Of a stretch of 64,000 bases of DNA, positions 8,290-16,283 are shown piece by piece. Position 1 is the first letter of the stretch, and each line of letters opens with the position of its first letter. The position numbers and the translations under genes are program-made. The notes beneath the pieces are model-generated. The model was not told the origin of the DNA. It saw only the letters and a list, made by a program, of their open reading frames with translations, and did no database searches. The stretch is from DASUCS01 sp041166745 (GTDB lineage: Bacteria; Actinomycetota; Acidimicrobiia; Acidimicrobiales; JACDCH01). Location: assembly GCA_041166745.1 (NCBI GenBank), contig JBEEGH010000028.1, forward strand, positions 62,001-126,000. The letters run 5' to 3'.

Positions 8290-9321
8290 GTGTACGACGA
8301 GCTCGGGTTCTCCACGCTGGCGGGCGCGCCCGAATCACCGCGCGAGCTGTTGGACGAAGTGCGCCAGGCCGAAGCGATGGGGCTCGGCTGGGCGTTCATC
8401 TCCGAGCGCTTCAACGTGAAGGAGGCGGCCACGCTCTCGGGAGCGGCGGCCGCCGTATCGGAGCGCATCCAGATCGCCACCGCGGCGACGAATCACAACA
8501 CGCGTCACCCGATCATCACGGCGTCGTACGCCACCACGATGCACCGACTCACGGGTGGGCGCTTCACGCTCGGGCTCGGACGCGGCATCGATCCGTTGGT
8601 CAAGGCACTGGGGCTTGCGCCGGTGACCACCGCGCAACTCGAAGACTTCGTCGGCATCATGCGCCGCCTCTGGCGGGGCGAGTTCGTGGTGGGCCACGAC
8701 GGTCCGGCCGGCAAGTTCCCGTTCCTCGTCCTGGACCCCACGTTCGACGAGGACATCAAGGTGGGGCTGATGGCGTTCGGGCCCAACTCGCTCGCCCTCG
8801 GCGGACGCGCCTTCGACATGGTCGTGCTGCACACGTTCTTCACCGACGAGACGCTCGCCCGCTCCGTTCGAACCGTGAAGGACGCCGCCGAGCAGGCCGG
8901 ACGCGATCCGGCCGCGGTGCGCGTGTGGTCGGTGCTCGCCACGATCGGCGACCACATCCCGGAGCCGGTGCGCCTGAAGAAGACGGTCGGCCGGCTGGCG
9001 ACGTACCTCCAGGCCTACGGTGACCTGCTGGTGAGAACGAACGGATGGGACCCCGCGGTGCTCGAGCGCTTCCGCGCCGATCCGGTCGTCAGCAGCTTCC
9101 CGGGCGCGCTCGACGACAAGGCCACCACCGAGCAACTCGAGCACGTCGCCACGCTCATCCCCGACGAGTGGCTTGCTCCCGCGGCGACCGGATCACCGGC
9201 GCAATGCGTCGCGACGATTCGGGAGCAGTTCGACCTCGGGGCCGACGGCGTGATCCTCCATGGCGTCGCACCCGTCGACCTCGCGGCGATCGTCGACGAG
9301 TACGCGCGTACTCGAGAATGA
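8290..9321 (+). CDS. LLM-class F420-dependent oxidoreductase
   Basis: A 343-residue luciferase-like monooxygenase-fold protein with the family landmarks: GLGWAFISERFNVKEAATL near the N-terminus, IQIATAATNHNTRHP, and the flavin/F420-phosphate region GGRFTLGLGRGID near residues 94-106. The C-terminal AVDEY-type helix is complete. Members use coenzyme F420 (or FMN) for hydride transfer in detoxification and catabolism, and lack a partner reductase when F420-dependent. The GTG start at 8290 follows the MBL gene by 9 nt. Substrate unknown. Confidence 0.85.
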   Translation: MYDELGFSTLAGAPESPRELLDEVRQAEAMGLGWAFISERFNVKEAATLSGAAAAVSERIQIATAATNHNTRHPIITASYATTMHRLTGGRFTLGLGRGIDPLVKALGLAPVTTAQLEDFVGIMRRLWRGEFVVGHDGPAGKFPFLVLDPTFDEDIKVGLMAFGPNSLALGGRAFDMVVLHTFFTDETLARSVRTVKDAAEQAGRDPAAVRVWSVLATIGDHIPEPVRLKKTVGRLATYLQAYGDLLVRTNGWDPAVLERFRADPVVSSFPGALDDKATTEQLEHVATLIPDEWLAPAATGSPAQCVATIREQFDLGADGVILHGVAPVDLAAIVDEYARTRE

Positions 9322-9322
9322 G

Positions 9323-10060
9323 CTACACCCAGCCGCCGGCGTAGGCGACGAACTGGCCCGTCGTGAAACGGCTGGTGCCGTCGATGAACGGCGCCGAGAA
9401 GTTCGCGAGCTCGTCCAACGAGCCGAGCCGGCCCATCGGCACCATGGCCTCGACACGCGCCCGGCCCTCGTCGTCCTCGGCCCGGTTCGCCTTGAGGAAC
9501 TCGGGAAAGTCCATGAAGTTCGTGCCGACGGCGTTGACCTGCACACCCTTGCCGGCGACCTCTGCGGCCACGTTGCGCACGAGCATGTTGGCGCCGGCCC
9601 GAGCCGACGAATACAGCGGTGCACCGGGCGTCGGACGCGCGCCGGCCGCGCTCGTGAACACGAGCACCTGACCCTCGCCCTGCTCGACCATGGGAGGCAC
9701 GACGGCGCGCAGGAAGTTGTACGGCGCTTCCATGCAGCCGATCGTGGCGGCGCGCAGGTCGTCGATGGTCGAACGCAGGAACCGTCCGACCACGATGCGC
9801 CCCGTGAACGCAGTAGCCGAATCGATGCGCCCGAAACGGTCGAGCGCGGCCTGCACGAGGCGCTCCGACGCGTCGGCCTTCGACAGGTCGCGCACGCCTT
9901 CGACGACCTCGACGGCGGCGCCGAGCCCGGCGAGCTCGTCGACCAGCCCATCGGCGGGGTCACCGACGACGAGATCGTGGTCTCGCGTGGCCAGCAGGCG
10001 CGCCAGCGCGGGGCCGACGTAGCCGGCAGCGTCGCTGACGATGGCAATGCGGCGGGTCAT
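9323..10060 (-). CDS. Short-chain dehydrogenase/reductase with Arg in place of catalytic Lys
   Basis: A 245-residue SDR-like protein. The Rossmann glycine motif is relaxed (VSDAAGYVGPAL), the catalytic Ser is in VFTSAAGARP near residue 140, and the catalytic Tyr is in YSSARAGANML near residues 154-164. The expected Y-x3-K reads Y-x3-R, so the usual proton-relay lysine is missing. This, with the atypical cofactor loop, suggests either altered chemistry or a non-catalytic SDR. It is divergent from the TetR gene and has a canonical TTGACA/TAGTTT promoter overlapping an inverted repeat, so TetR repression is likely. It converges on the LLM gene with a one-base gap. Confidence 0.82.
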   Translation of the reverse strand: MTRRIAIVSDAAGYVGPALARLLATRDHDLVVGDPADGLVDELAGLGAAVEVVEGVRDLSKADASERLVQAALDRFGRIDSATAFTGRIVVGRFLRSTIDDLRAATIGCMEAPYNFLRAVVPPMVEQGEGQVLVFTSAAGARPTPGAPLYSSARAGANMLVRNVAAEVAGKGVQVNAVGTNFMDFPEFLKANRAEDDEGRARVEAMVPMGRLGSLDELANFSAPFIDGTSRFTTGQFVAYAGGWV

Positions 10061-10095
10061 CCGACTCGTTCCGAGCGCGCGGTGAACATCGGCTC

Positions 10096-10130
10096 AAACT
10101 AAGTAGTGACAGAGCCTATGTCAATAGTTT
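10096..10130. promoter_or_regulatory. SDR promoter and probable TetR operator
   Basis: On the minus strand TTGACA (10119-10124) and TAGTTT (10096-10101) are 17 nt apart, a consensus-like housekeeping promoter for the SDR gene. The same DNA holds the inverted repeat TGACA (10107-10111) and TGTCA (10119-10123), flanked by AAACTA and TAGTTT. A repressor bound there would block the promoter. Plus-strand TAGGGT (10130-10135) could serve as -10 for the TetR gene starting at 10143. Confidence 0.65.
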
Positions 10131-10142
10131 AGGGTCGGGGCC

Positions 10143-10733
10143 ATGCCGGTCTCTGCGCCCGTCGACGGTCGCCGCCTCCGCCGCGAGCAGAACCGAGAGA
10201 CCGTGATCGACGCACTCGTCGAGCTGTTCCACGAAGGCGTGTACCAGCCGAACTCAGCGGAGATCGCCGAACGCGCCGGCATCTCGCCCCGCTCGCTGTT
10301 CCGCTACTTCGACGACATCGACGATCTGAACCGGGCTGCAGTCGAACGGCACCTCAGCACGAACCGAGCGTTGTTCGAGATCGAGGTCGATCCCGATGCA
10401 CCGACCACCGTCAAGGTCGAGCAGTTCGTCGAAGCCCGCGTTCGCCTCCACGAGGCCGTAGCGCCCGCGGCCCGCGCCGCCCGCCTCGCGGCACACCGGC
10501 ATGACGTGCTCGGGGCGCAGTTGCTGGAAACCAGGACGTTCATGCGGGCGCAAGTGCTTCGAACGTTCGCTCGAGAGCTCGAGGGTGACCGAGCCGCCCT
10601 GCTGCCCGCCGTCGACGAGCTGTGCTCGTTCGAGGCCTACGAGTTCATGCGCACCGGTCACGGGATGTCGGCCGCGAAGGCGAAGACGACATTGATCGCC
10701 GCACTCATTCAGCTGTTACGAGGAAAGAGGTAG
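10143..10733 (+). CDS. TetR family transcriptional regulator
   Basis: A 196-residue regulator. The N-terminal helix-turn-helix spans about residues 18-65 (VIDALVELFHEG, SAEIAERAGISPRSLFRYFDDIDDL). The ligand-binding C-terminal domain is helical and unassignable by eye. It is divergent from the SDR gene across an 82-nt region with an inverted repeat, and lies 3 nt upstream of a haloalkane dehalogenase gene. It probably controls both directions. TAGGGT 7 nt before the ATG suggests a leaderless transcript. The inducer may be a substrate of the dehalogenase or SDR. Confidence 0.92.
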   Translation: MPVSAPVDGRRLRREQNRETVIDALVELFHEGVYQPNSAEIAERAGISPRSLFRYFDDIDDLNRAAVERHLSTNRALFEIEVDPDAPTTVKVEQFVEARVRLHEAVAPAARAARLAAHRHDVLGAQLLETRTFMRAQVLRTFARELEGDRAALLPAVDELCSFEAYEFMRTGHGMSAAKAKTTLIAALIQLLRGKR

Positions 10734-10736
10734 ATC

Positions 10737-11633
10737 GTGAAGGCCCTACGCACACCAGACGAGCGATTCGCAGCGCTTCCGGGCTACGACTTCGAGCCGC
10801 ACTACGTCGAGATCAGCGACGGCCTGCGCGTGCACTACGTCGACGAAGGACCACCGGACGCCATGCCCGTTCTGCTGATGCACGGCGAGCCGTCGTGGTC
10901 GTTCCTGTATCGCAAGATGATCCCGGTGCTCGTCGCGGCCGGACATCGTTGCATCGCGCCCGATCTCATCGGCTTCGGACGCTCCGACAAGCCCAGCGAG
11001 CAAGGCGACTACACGTACGACCGCCACGTTCGGTGGATGAGCGAGGTGGTGTTCGACCAGCTCGCTCTGCGCGACATCACCTTCTTCGGCCAGGACTGGG
11101 GCAGCCTCGTCGGCTTGCGTCTCGTCGCCGCACAGCCCGATCGCTACGCGCGCGTCGTCATCGGCAACGGAGGCATGCCCACCGGAGACCGGCCGCCCAA
11201 CGAAGCGTTCCTCGCGTGGCAGAACTTCGCGAAGACCGCGGACGACTTCCCGGTCGGAGGCATCGTCTCCGGCGGTTGCGCTGTGCGGCTCACCCCGGAA
11301 GTCGTCGCGGCGTACGACGCGCCGTTCCCCGACGACACGTACAAGGCCGGCGCTCGTTCGTTCCCTTCGCTCGTCCCCACGTCGCCGGACGACCCAGAAC
11401 ACGACGCCAACGTCAAGGCGTGGGACGTGCTGCGCGCGTTCGAGAAGCCGTTCCTGTGCGCGTTCAGCGACAGCGATCCGATCACCAAGGGAGGCGAGCG
11501 GCAGTTCATCGGGCAGGTCAAGGGCACCGAGGGCCAGGCGCACACCAAGATCGAAGGCGGCGGCCATTTCCTACAGGAGGACAAGGGCGAAGAGCTCGCC
11601 GCGGTGATCAATGACTTCATCGCCCGAACGTGA
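10737..11633 (+). CDS. Haloalkane dehalogenase (alpha/beta hydrolase)
   Basis: A 298-residue alpha/beta hydrolase matching haloalkane dehalogenase subfamily I in length and motifs. The oxyanion segment is HGEPSWS (about residues 49-55), the nucleophile is Asp120 in GQDWGS with the halide-binding Trp121 next to it, the acid is in FSDSDPIT near residue 243, and His is in GGGHFLQED near residue 275. The enzyme hydrolyses carbon-halogen bonds to alcohol and halide without cofactor. GTG start with GAGGAAAGAGG upstream, 3 nt after the TetR stop, so it is in the regulator's operon. A related epoxide hydrolase activity cannot be fully excluded, though DW favours dehalogenation. Confidence 0.88.
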   Translation: MKALRTPDERFAALPGYDFEPHYVEISDGLRVHYVDEGPPDAMPVLLMHGEPSWSFLYRKMIPVLVAAGHRCIAPDLIGFGRSDKPSEQGDYTYDRHVRWMSEVVFDQLALRDITFFGQDWGSLVGLRLVAAQPDRYARVVIGNGGMPTGDRPPNEAFLAWQNFAKTADDFPVGGIVSGGCAVRLTPEVVAAYDAPFPDDTYKAGARSFPSLVPTSPDDPEHDANVKAWDVLRAFEKPFLCAFSDSDPITKGGERQFIGQVKGTEGQAHTKIEGGGHFLQEDKGEELAAVINDFIART

Positions 11634-11646
11634 TGTCGCACCGCTG

Positions 11647-12468
11647 ATGGAGGTCGTGCTTCTCGGCACCGGGAACCCACTCCCGGATCCGCAGCGCGCC
11701 GGGCCGGCCACGCTCGTGCGCGCCGGCGGCGTCACGCTCCTCGTCGACTGCGGTCGCGGTGTCTTGCAGCGGCTGGGCGCGGCCGGATCGGGCGCGGCGC
11801 AGTTGACCGCGGTGCTGCTCACACATCTGCACAGCGACCACATCACGGACCTGAACGACGTGATCACGTCGAAGTGGGTCGTGTCGTTCACGCCGGCGCC
11901 CTTGCGGCTGATCGGGCCGCCCCGCACGCAGGAGGTCGTCGACGGGATCTTGGCGTCGTTGCAGCCAGACGTCGAGTACCGGCTGGCGCACCACGAGGAC
12001 CTGACGTGGGAGCCCATCGTCGATGTCGCCGAGGTCTCGGACGGTGTCGTGTTCGACGAGTCGGGCGTGCGGGTGTTGACGGCGCCGACCGATCACCAGC
12101 CGGTGCACCCGACGAACGGGTACCGCATCGAGCACGATGGCAGATCCGTCGTGATCGCCGGCGACACCGTTCCGTGCGAAGGCCTCGACCGGCTGTGTGC
12201 CGGCGCCGATGCGCTCGTGCACACGGTGATCCGCGAAGACCTCGTGAACCTCGTCCCCGTTCAACGCTTCCGCGACATCCTCGACTACCACTCGTCGGTT
12301 GCCGACGCCGCTCGTACCGCGGCGCGCGCCGGTGTGCGCACGTTGATCCTCACGCACTACGTGCCGGGGATCATCCCGGGAGACGAGGACGCGTGGCGAG
12401 CGATCGCCGCCGAGCACTTCGACGGCACCATCGAACTCGGCGACGATCTCCACTCCGTCACGATCTGA
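11647..12468 (+). CDS. MBL-fold hydrolase, RNase Z / AtsA-like
   Basis: A 273-residue metallo-beta-lactamase-fold protein of the ribonuclease Z/arylsulfatase AtsA-like group: EVVLLGTGNPLPDPQRAG at the start, metal site LLTHLHSDHITDL near residues 58-70, His in PTDHQPVHP, GDT in VVIAGDTVPCEG and the final His in LILTHYVPG. A long exosite typical of true RNase Z is not apparent, so a small-molecule hydrolase role is more likely. The start at 11647 begins on the first strand; an in-frame ATG at 11611 would overlap the dehalogenase gene by 23 nt. Probably co-transcribed with the dehalogenase. Confidence 0.82.
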   Translation: MEVVLLGTGNPLPDPQRAGPATLVRAGGVTLLVDCGRGVLQRLGAAGSGAAQLTAVLLTHLHSDHITDLNDVITSKWVVSFTPAPLRLIGPPRTQEVVDGILASLQPDVEYRLAHHEDLTWEPIVDVAEVSDGVVFDESGVRVLTAPTDHQPVHPTNGYRIEHDGRSVVIAGDTVPCEGLDRLCAGADALVHTVIREDLVNLVPVQRFRDILDYHSSVADAARTAARAGVRTLILTHYVPGIIPGDEDAWRAIAAEHFDGTIELGDDLHSVTI

Positions 12469-12469
12469 C

Positions 12470-13210
12470 CTACGGAGCGAAGTCGGGTTGGGCGGCGCGG
12501 GCAGCAGCCGCGCGGCCCTTCGGCTCTTCCCACTCCTCCTGGCGTCCCAAGGCGGTCATGTCCAGGAAGTAGTACGAACCGCCGAGCATTTCTGCACCGC
12601 GCGCGTACATCGAGTACGTGTGGAAGACGTCGTTGCCGTCGCGGAGGAACATGCTGTGCCCGGGTTGCTCAGACGATCCCTCGCCCATCCAGCCCAAGCC
12701 GTGCTGCTCGAGCTCGTCGAGCGTTCGGTAGTTCCACATGATCGGCGCGACCGACGCGTCGATGGTCACGTGGAAGTCGTAATTGAAGTCGCTGCCATAC
12801 GACGAGAAGAACGGGAACGACCAGCCCCGGCTCGCTTTGTAGCGCTCGATGCCGTCGATCGGACCGCGGGAGATCACCACGAGGTTGGTGTCGCGCGCGT
12901 GCAGATGGGCGATGAGCCCGCCGGAGATCTCGTCCGCCGCGGCCGTGCAGCTCGGGCACCCCTTGTCTTCGTCCCACAGCCACATGAAGTGCTGGACGAC
13001 CAGCTGGCGCTTTCCGTCGAACAGCTCGAGCAGTGTCTGCGTCCCCTCCGGGCCCTCGAAGACGTACTCCTTGTCGATCTTCACCATCGGTAGCCGGCGA
13101 CGCTCGGCACTCAGTGCGTCGCGCTGCCGGGTCATCTCCTTCTCCTTGGTCAGCAGCTCCTTGCGAGCGACCAGCCATTCGTCGCGTGACACGACCTCTG
13201 GAAGGCTCAT
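12470..13210 (-). CDS. DUF899 family thioredoxin-like protein
   Basis: A 246-residue DUF899 protein with a thioredoxin-like fold. A CxxC motif occurs in DKGCPSCTAAADE near residues 83-95, and family motifs follow (WSFPFFSSYGSDFNYDF, HTYSMYARG, YFLDMTALGRQ). The redox function is inferred from the fold; no substrate is known. An AGGAG ribosome binding site precedes the ATG at 13210. It converges on the MBL gene with a one-base gap. No operon partner on its strand other than the small coiled-coil gene 62 nt upstream. Confidence 0.88.
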   Translation of the reverse strand: MSLPEVVSRDEWLVARKELLTKEKEMTRQRDALSAERRRLPMVKIDKEYVFEGPEGTQTLLELFDGKRQLVVQHFMWLWDEDKGCPSCTAAADEISGGLIAHLHARDTNLVVISRGPIDGIERYKASRGWSFPFFSSYGSDFNYDFHVTIDASVAPIMWNYRTLDELEQHGLGWMGEGSSEQPGHSMFLRDGNDVFHTYSMYARGAEMLGGSYYFLDMTALGRQEEWEEPKGRAAAARAAQPDFAP

Positions 13211-13272
13211 CGTGCTCTCCTGTTCGTCGACCTCACCTGTTTACGACGGTACGCAGGCCGAGAACTCATCGA

Positions 13273-13479
13273 TCAACGGGCATCCCGCTCCTGCTGCTCG
13301 TAGATCTCCGCGAGCCGTTCGTGGACCGCCGCCGAGTCATCGAGGGATCGAGCCGCTTCCTCGTGCAGCGTGCGCTCTTCGCCCTCTGACGCTTCCGCGA
13401 GACGGCGTTTCTCGTCTGCTCGCTTTCGTGCGTTCTTCGCTAGGGCGCGTTCCCTTCCCGCCCCTTCATGCGTGGGCAT
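13273..13479 (-). CDS. Small highly charged helical protein
   Basis: A 68-residue protein rich in Ala, Glu, Arg and Lys with heptad-like spacing (RALAKNARKRADEKRR, LAEIYEQQERDA), predicted to be almost wholly helical or coiled coil. A GAGG box lies 6 nt before the ATG. I do not recognise a named family; similar short charged proteins are common and unannotated in actinobacteria. It lies between the STAS gene on the other strand and the DUF899 gene on the same strand. Function unknown. Confidence 0.6.
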   Translation of the reverse strand: MPTHEGAGRERALAKNARKRADEKRRLAEASEGEERTLHEEAARSLDDSAAVHERLAEIYEQQERDAR

Positions 13480-13551
13480 CTTCGACCTCGATCTTCTGTG
13501 GGATGTACTGCGATCATCGCCAAAGGGGCCGAGCCCTTACCTCGCTCACAT

Positions 13552-13569
13552 GCGTAGGCGTACCTACGC
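13552..13569. repeat. Perfect inverted repeat upstream of STAS gene
   Basis: GCGTAGG (13552-13558) and CCTACGC (13563-13569) form a perfect 7-bp inverted repeat around CGTA, 15 nt before the GTG of the STAS gene. It could be an operator or a hairpin in the leader close to the ribosome binding site. Confidence 0.5.
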
Positions 13570-13584
13570 CTCGGTGGAGCACCG

Positions 13585-13890
13585 GTGAGTTCCCTGGCCC
13601 GATCCCGTCCTGTAGCAGTAGTGGCCGAGAACGACGGGTCGAACGCGATCGAGGTAGTGGTGCAATCGTCGAGGCCAGACCTCGGTCTCGTGGATGCGTT
13701 GGCTCGGCTCCAGCTCATCGCCCGCCGCCACGGCTGCTCGATCCGCGTGCGCCCGTGCGACGAGCTGCGCGAGTTGCTGCTGGTTGCCGGCTTGGCCGAG
13801 GTGCTAGCGCTCGAGCCGCGGCGGGAGACCGAACGCGGGATACAGCTCGGGATAGAGGAAGTGGTGCAGCCCGGAGATCCGCCCACCTGA
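13585..13890 (+). CDS. STAS-domain-like protein (anti-sigma-antagonist type)
   Basis: A 101-residue protein with the second half of a STAS fold: VDALARLQLIARRHGCSIRVRPCDELRELLLVAGLAEVLAL. Such short actinobacterial proteins are annotated as STAS domain proteins and may bind anti-sigma factors. The charged tail (RRETERG and EEVVQPGDPP) matches those homologues, so the overlap with the sigma gene is probably real. GTG start with GGTGGAGC upstream. Its last 87 nt are antisense to the 3' end of the sigma factor gene. The phosphorylatable Ser typical of SpoIIAA is not evident. Confidence 0.7.
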   Translation: MSSLARSRPVAVVAENDGSNAIEVVVQSSRPDLGLVDALARLQLIARRHGCSIRVRPCDELRELLLVAGLAEVLALEPRRETERGIQLGIEEVVQPGDPPT

Positions 13891-14787
13891 GATCTCCACG
13901 ATGTGGAGGTTGAAGGGCTCCCAGACGCCGGGACCGGCCAGCTTGTAGCTGGCAAATGCCGGGCAGCCGTTCGCAGAAGTGGCCACCAACCTGGAGCCCT
14001 CACACGCGCTGCCCTGGCCGACGTACCACTGGGCGATGTCGTCGGTTCCTTCCAACCACAACGCGAACGGCGGCATCGTGAACTTCGCGTCTTCGTGCAA
14101 CAGCGCAACCAGCGACGTGATGTCGTAGCGCTCGAACGCGTCGACATAGCGCTCGAGCAGCGCGCGTTGCTCGTCGTCGACCTGCAACGGCGTCGAGGCA
14201 TCGACGTTCACGGTCTCGAGTGTGGCGCGAGCGCGTTGGAGCGCGCTGTTGACCGCGGCGACGCTCGTGTCGAGCAACTCGGCCACCTCGGAGGCTTGCC
14301 AGCGGAGCACCTCGCGCAGGATCAACACGGCCCGCTGCGTGGCCGGCAGGTGCTGCAACGCGGCGACGAAGGCGAGACGGATCGACTCTCGCGACGCCGC
14401 GAGCTCTGCGGGGTCGCCATCCTCGGGCAACACGCGGGCGTCGTGGATGGGCATGACCCAGTTGTGCTCGGGCAGACCGCCAGGCAGTGGCGTGCTGGCC
14501 GGCGACGACGGCCCGAGGTCCATCGGCCGCGCCCGACGCTGCGGCCCTTGCAGCATGTCGAGGCACACGTTGGTGGCGATGCGATACAGCCAAGACCGCA
14601 ACGACGAGCGGCCCTCGAAGCCGTCGATGTTCTTCCAGGCCCGCACCATCGTCTCCTGCACGGCGTCTTCGGCCTCGAAGCCGGAGCCAAGCATGCGGTA
14701 GCAGTAGCCGGTCAGCTCCCGGCGGTGCGTCTCGAGATCATCGAGCAGGGAGTTGCCGACGTCGACGCCAGCGGGAACTTCGGCCAC
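13804..14787 (-). CDS. ECF sigma factor with C-terminal SnoaL-like domain (SigG/SigX5 type)
   Basis: A 327-residue ECF sigma factor. Region 2 lies at about residues 15-85 (LTGYCYRMLGSGFEAEDAVQETMVRAW, RSWLYRIATNVCLD), region 4 at about 130-195 (LPATQRAVLILREVLRW, ASEVAELLDTSVAAVNSALQRARA), and a C-terminal NTF2/SnoaL-like domain from about 205 (LERYVDAFERYDITSLVALLHEDAKFTMPP). This matches the mycobacterial SigG/SigX5 type, in which the C-terminal domain tunes activity in place of a classic anti-sigma factor. GTG start at 14787. Its 3' end overlaps the STAS gene on the other strand. Regulon unknown. Confidence 0.9.
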   Translation of the reverse strand: MAEVPAGVDVGNSLLDDLETHRRELTGYCYRMLGSGFEAEDAVQETMVRAWKNIDGFEGRSSLRSWLYRIATNVCLDMLQGPQRRARPMDLGPSSPASTPLPGGLPEHNWVMPIHDARVLPEDGDPAELAASRESIRLAFVAALQHLPATQRAVLILREVLRWQASEVAELLDTSVAAVNSALQRARATLETVNVDASTPLQVDDEQRALLERYVDAFERYDITSLVALLHEDAKFTMPPFALWLEGTDDIAQWYVGQGSACEGSRLVATSANGCPAFASYKLAGPGVWEPFNLHIVEISGGRISGLHHFLYPELYPAFGLPPRLER

Positions 14788-14852
14788 GGGTGAACAGCGT
14801 AGAGGGCGGTTCCCCGGATCGGTTGTGGCGCAGCGCAGCCGCCGACCGCGCG

Positions 14853-16268
14853 TCAGATCCGGTCGCGCTCCCGGCGAGGCTCGTGCTCTTGGAGTCCAGG
14901 GTGAAAGGCGAGTTCATGGGCGACACCACACGACGTTGCCGACAACGATGGGCGGTCGATCACCAGACGCCTGTACTTGTCGAACATCTGAGGCTCGCGA
15001 AGGCGTTCGATGAACTCGCTGTACTTGTTCGCCGCCTCGAAGAAGTCGCCGCCGATCAGAAAGTGGTAGACCGCGATCGCATTGCGATAATGGTCGAAGT
15101 CCGGGAACGCCTCCTGAGCTGAGCCGAGTTGGGCAAAGTTGATCGCCTCCGGCGTGTAGAAGAGCCGGATGAGCTTGTCGATCACTTCGTATGCGCTCAC
15201 CACTCGCTCGTAGGCATCGACAAACGCGGGCTCGCTGGTGGCAACGCCGTCGGCGAGTCGCTGATGCACCGCGTTCGACACGATGCGCGAGCTGTTCATG
15301 GCCATGAACACACCGCTCGAGAAGATGGGGTCGATGAAGGCCGAAGCGTCACCGACGAGACAGAAGGTGTCGCCCCACTTCTGCTTGCAGAAGTACGAGT
15401 AGTCGCCGTTGACCATCAACTCGCGTTGCATGTGTGCGCCATCGAGAATGTCTTTTGTGAATGGCGCAGCCTCGAGTTCTTGGAGGTAGAGAGCGAGCTT
15501 CCAGTCGTCAACGCCCTGGGCGCGGAGTTTGGCGCGCTGTGAGCGGTAGTACGCGGTGTTCATCACGGCGCCGACGCTGAGCCGGTCGTTGCCCAGTGGT
15601 ATGCACCAGATCCAGCCCTGCTTCTCACCACCGAGGTAGACGATCTGGATCAATCCCTCCTCGAGGGTGTCCTTGAACTTCGCCCCCCGCCAATAGCTGC
15701 AGCTCAGGGCCGTGCGCTCGAGCTCCTTGTGAGCGACCTTCGTACCGAGGCGGTTCGACATGAAGGTGTCGCGGCCGCTCGCATCGACAACGAAGCGCGC
15801 CCGGATGTGCAGCGCCTCACCCCCCGGCCCGGTGGCATACACGTCGCCGCCGGTGTCGTCGAGGTCGACGTTGACCACGCGCGTCTCCTCGTACACCGTG
15901 GCACCGAGCCTCGCCGAGTGCTTGAGCAGCACATCGTCGAACTCTGAGCGAATGACTTGAAACGAGAGCGAGCTGTCGTCAGTGATGTGGTGCGAGAAGC
16001 ACCACGCCGTGTGCGTGAGGCCATCGACATCGATGAAGCGCACACCCGGCTTGCGGACGAAACGCTCCTCCATCTCCTCGAGTATCCCGAGCTCCTTGAA
16101 GACGTGGTAGCAGAACGGGAGCATCGACTCCCCGACGTGCTCCCTCGGGAACCGTTCGCGCTCCAGCACGGTGACGGCGTGGCCCTTCATCGCCAGGAAC
16201 GACGCCATCGTCGATCCGGCCGGTCCGCCCCCGATGACCACGACATCCGTTGAATGCTCCATAGACAT
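14853..16268 (-). CDS. Flavin-dependent halogenase family protein 1
   Basis: A 471-residue FAD protein of the tryptophan-halogenase family. The FAD motif is VVVIGGGPAGST (residues 9-20), followed by FPREHVGESMLP (40-51). Lys73 in RFVRKPGVRF sits where halogenases carry the catalytic lysine, and WIWCIP (219-224) is the WxWxIP halogenase fingerprint. A third conserved segment, GDASAFIDPIFSSG, lies near residue 305. The reaction would be chlorination or bromination of an aromatic or carrier-bound substrate with FADH2 from a reductase; hydroxylating relatives exist. ATG 16268 is supported by TAGGCT (16278-16283) 9 nt upstream. It is divergent from the antiporter. Confidence 0.82.
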   Translation of the reverse strand: MSMEHSTDVVVIGGGPAGSTMASFLAMKGHAVTVLERERFPREHVGESMLPFCYHVFKELGILEEMEERFVRKPGVRFIDVDGLTHTAWCFSHHITDDSSLSFQVIRSEFDDVLLKHSARLGATVYEETRVVNVDLDDTGGDVYATGPGGEALHIRARFVVDASGRDTFMSNRLGTKVAHKELERTALSCSYWRGAKFKDTLEEGLIQIVYLGGEKQGWIWCIPLGNDRLSVGAVMNTAYYRSQRAKLRAQGVDDWKLALYLQELEAAPFTKDILDGAHMQRELMVNGDYSYFCKQKWGDTFCLVGDASAFIDPIFSSGVFMAMNSSRIVSNAVHQRLADGVATSEPAFVDAYERVVSAYEVIDKLIRLFYTPEAINFAQLGSAQEAFPDFDHYRNAIAVYHFLIGGDFFEAANKYSEFIERLREPQMFDKYRRLVIDRPSLSATSCGVAHELAFHPGLQEHEPRRERDRI

Positions 16269-16277
16269 GTGAGCCAA

Positions 16278-16283
16278 AGCCTA
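16278..16283 (-). promoter_or_regulatory. Probable -10 box of halogenase 1
   Basis: TAGGCT on the minus strand, 9 nt before the ATG at 16268. The box overlaps the first base of the divergent antiporter gene. It supports the start at 16268 over the in-frame ATG at 16262 or TTG at 16277. Confidence 0.45.

Noticed and set aside
11611..11646. Upstream ATG for the RNase Z-like protein
   Set aside because: It would overlap the dehalogenase gene by 23 nt and adds 12 residues not typical of the family; kept only as an alternative.
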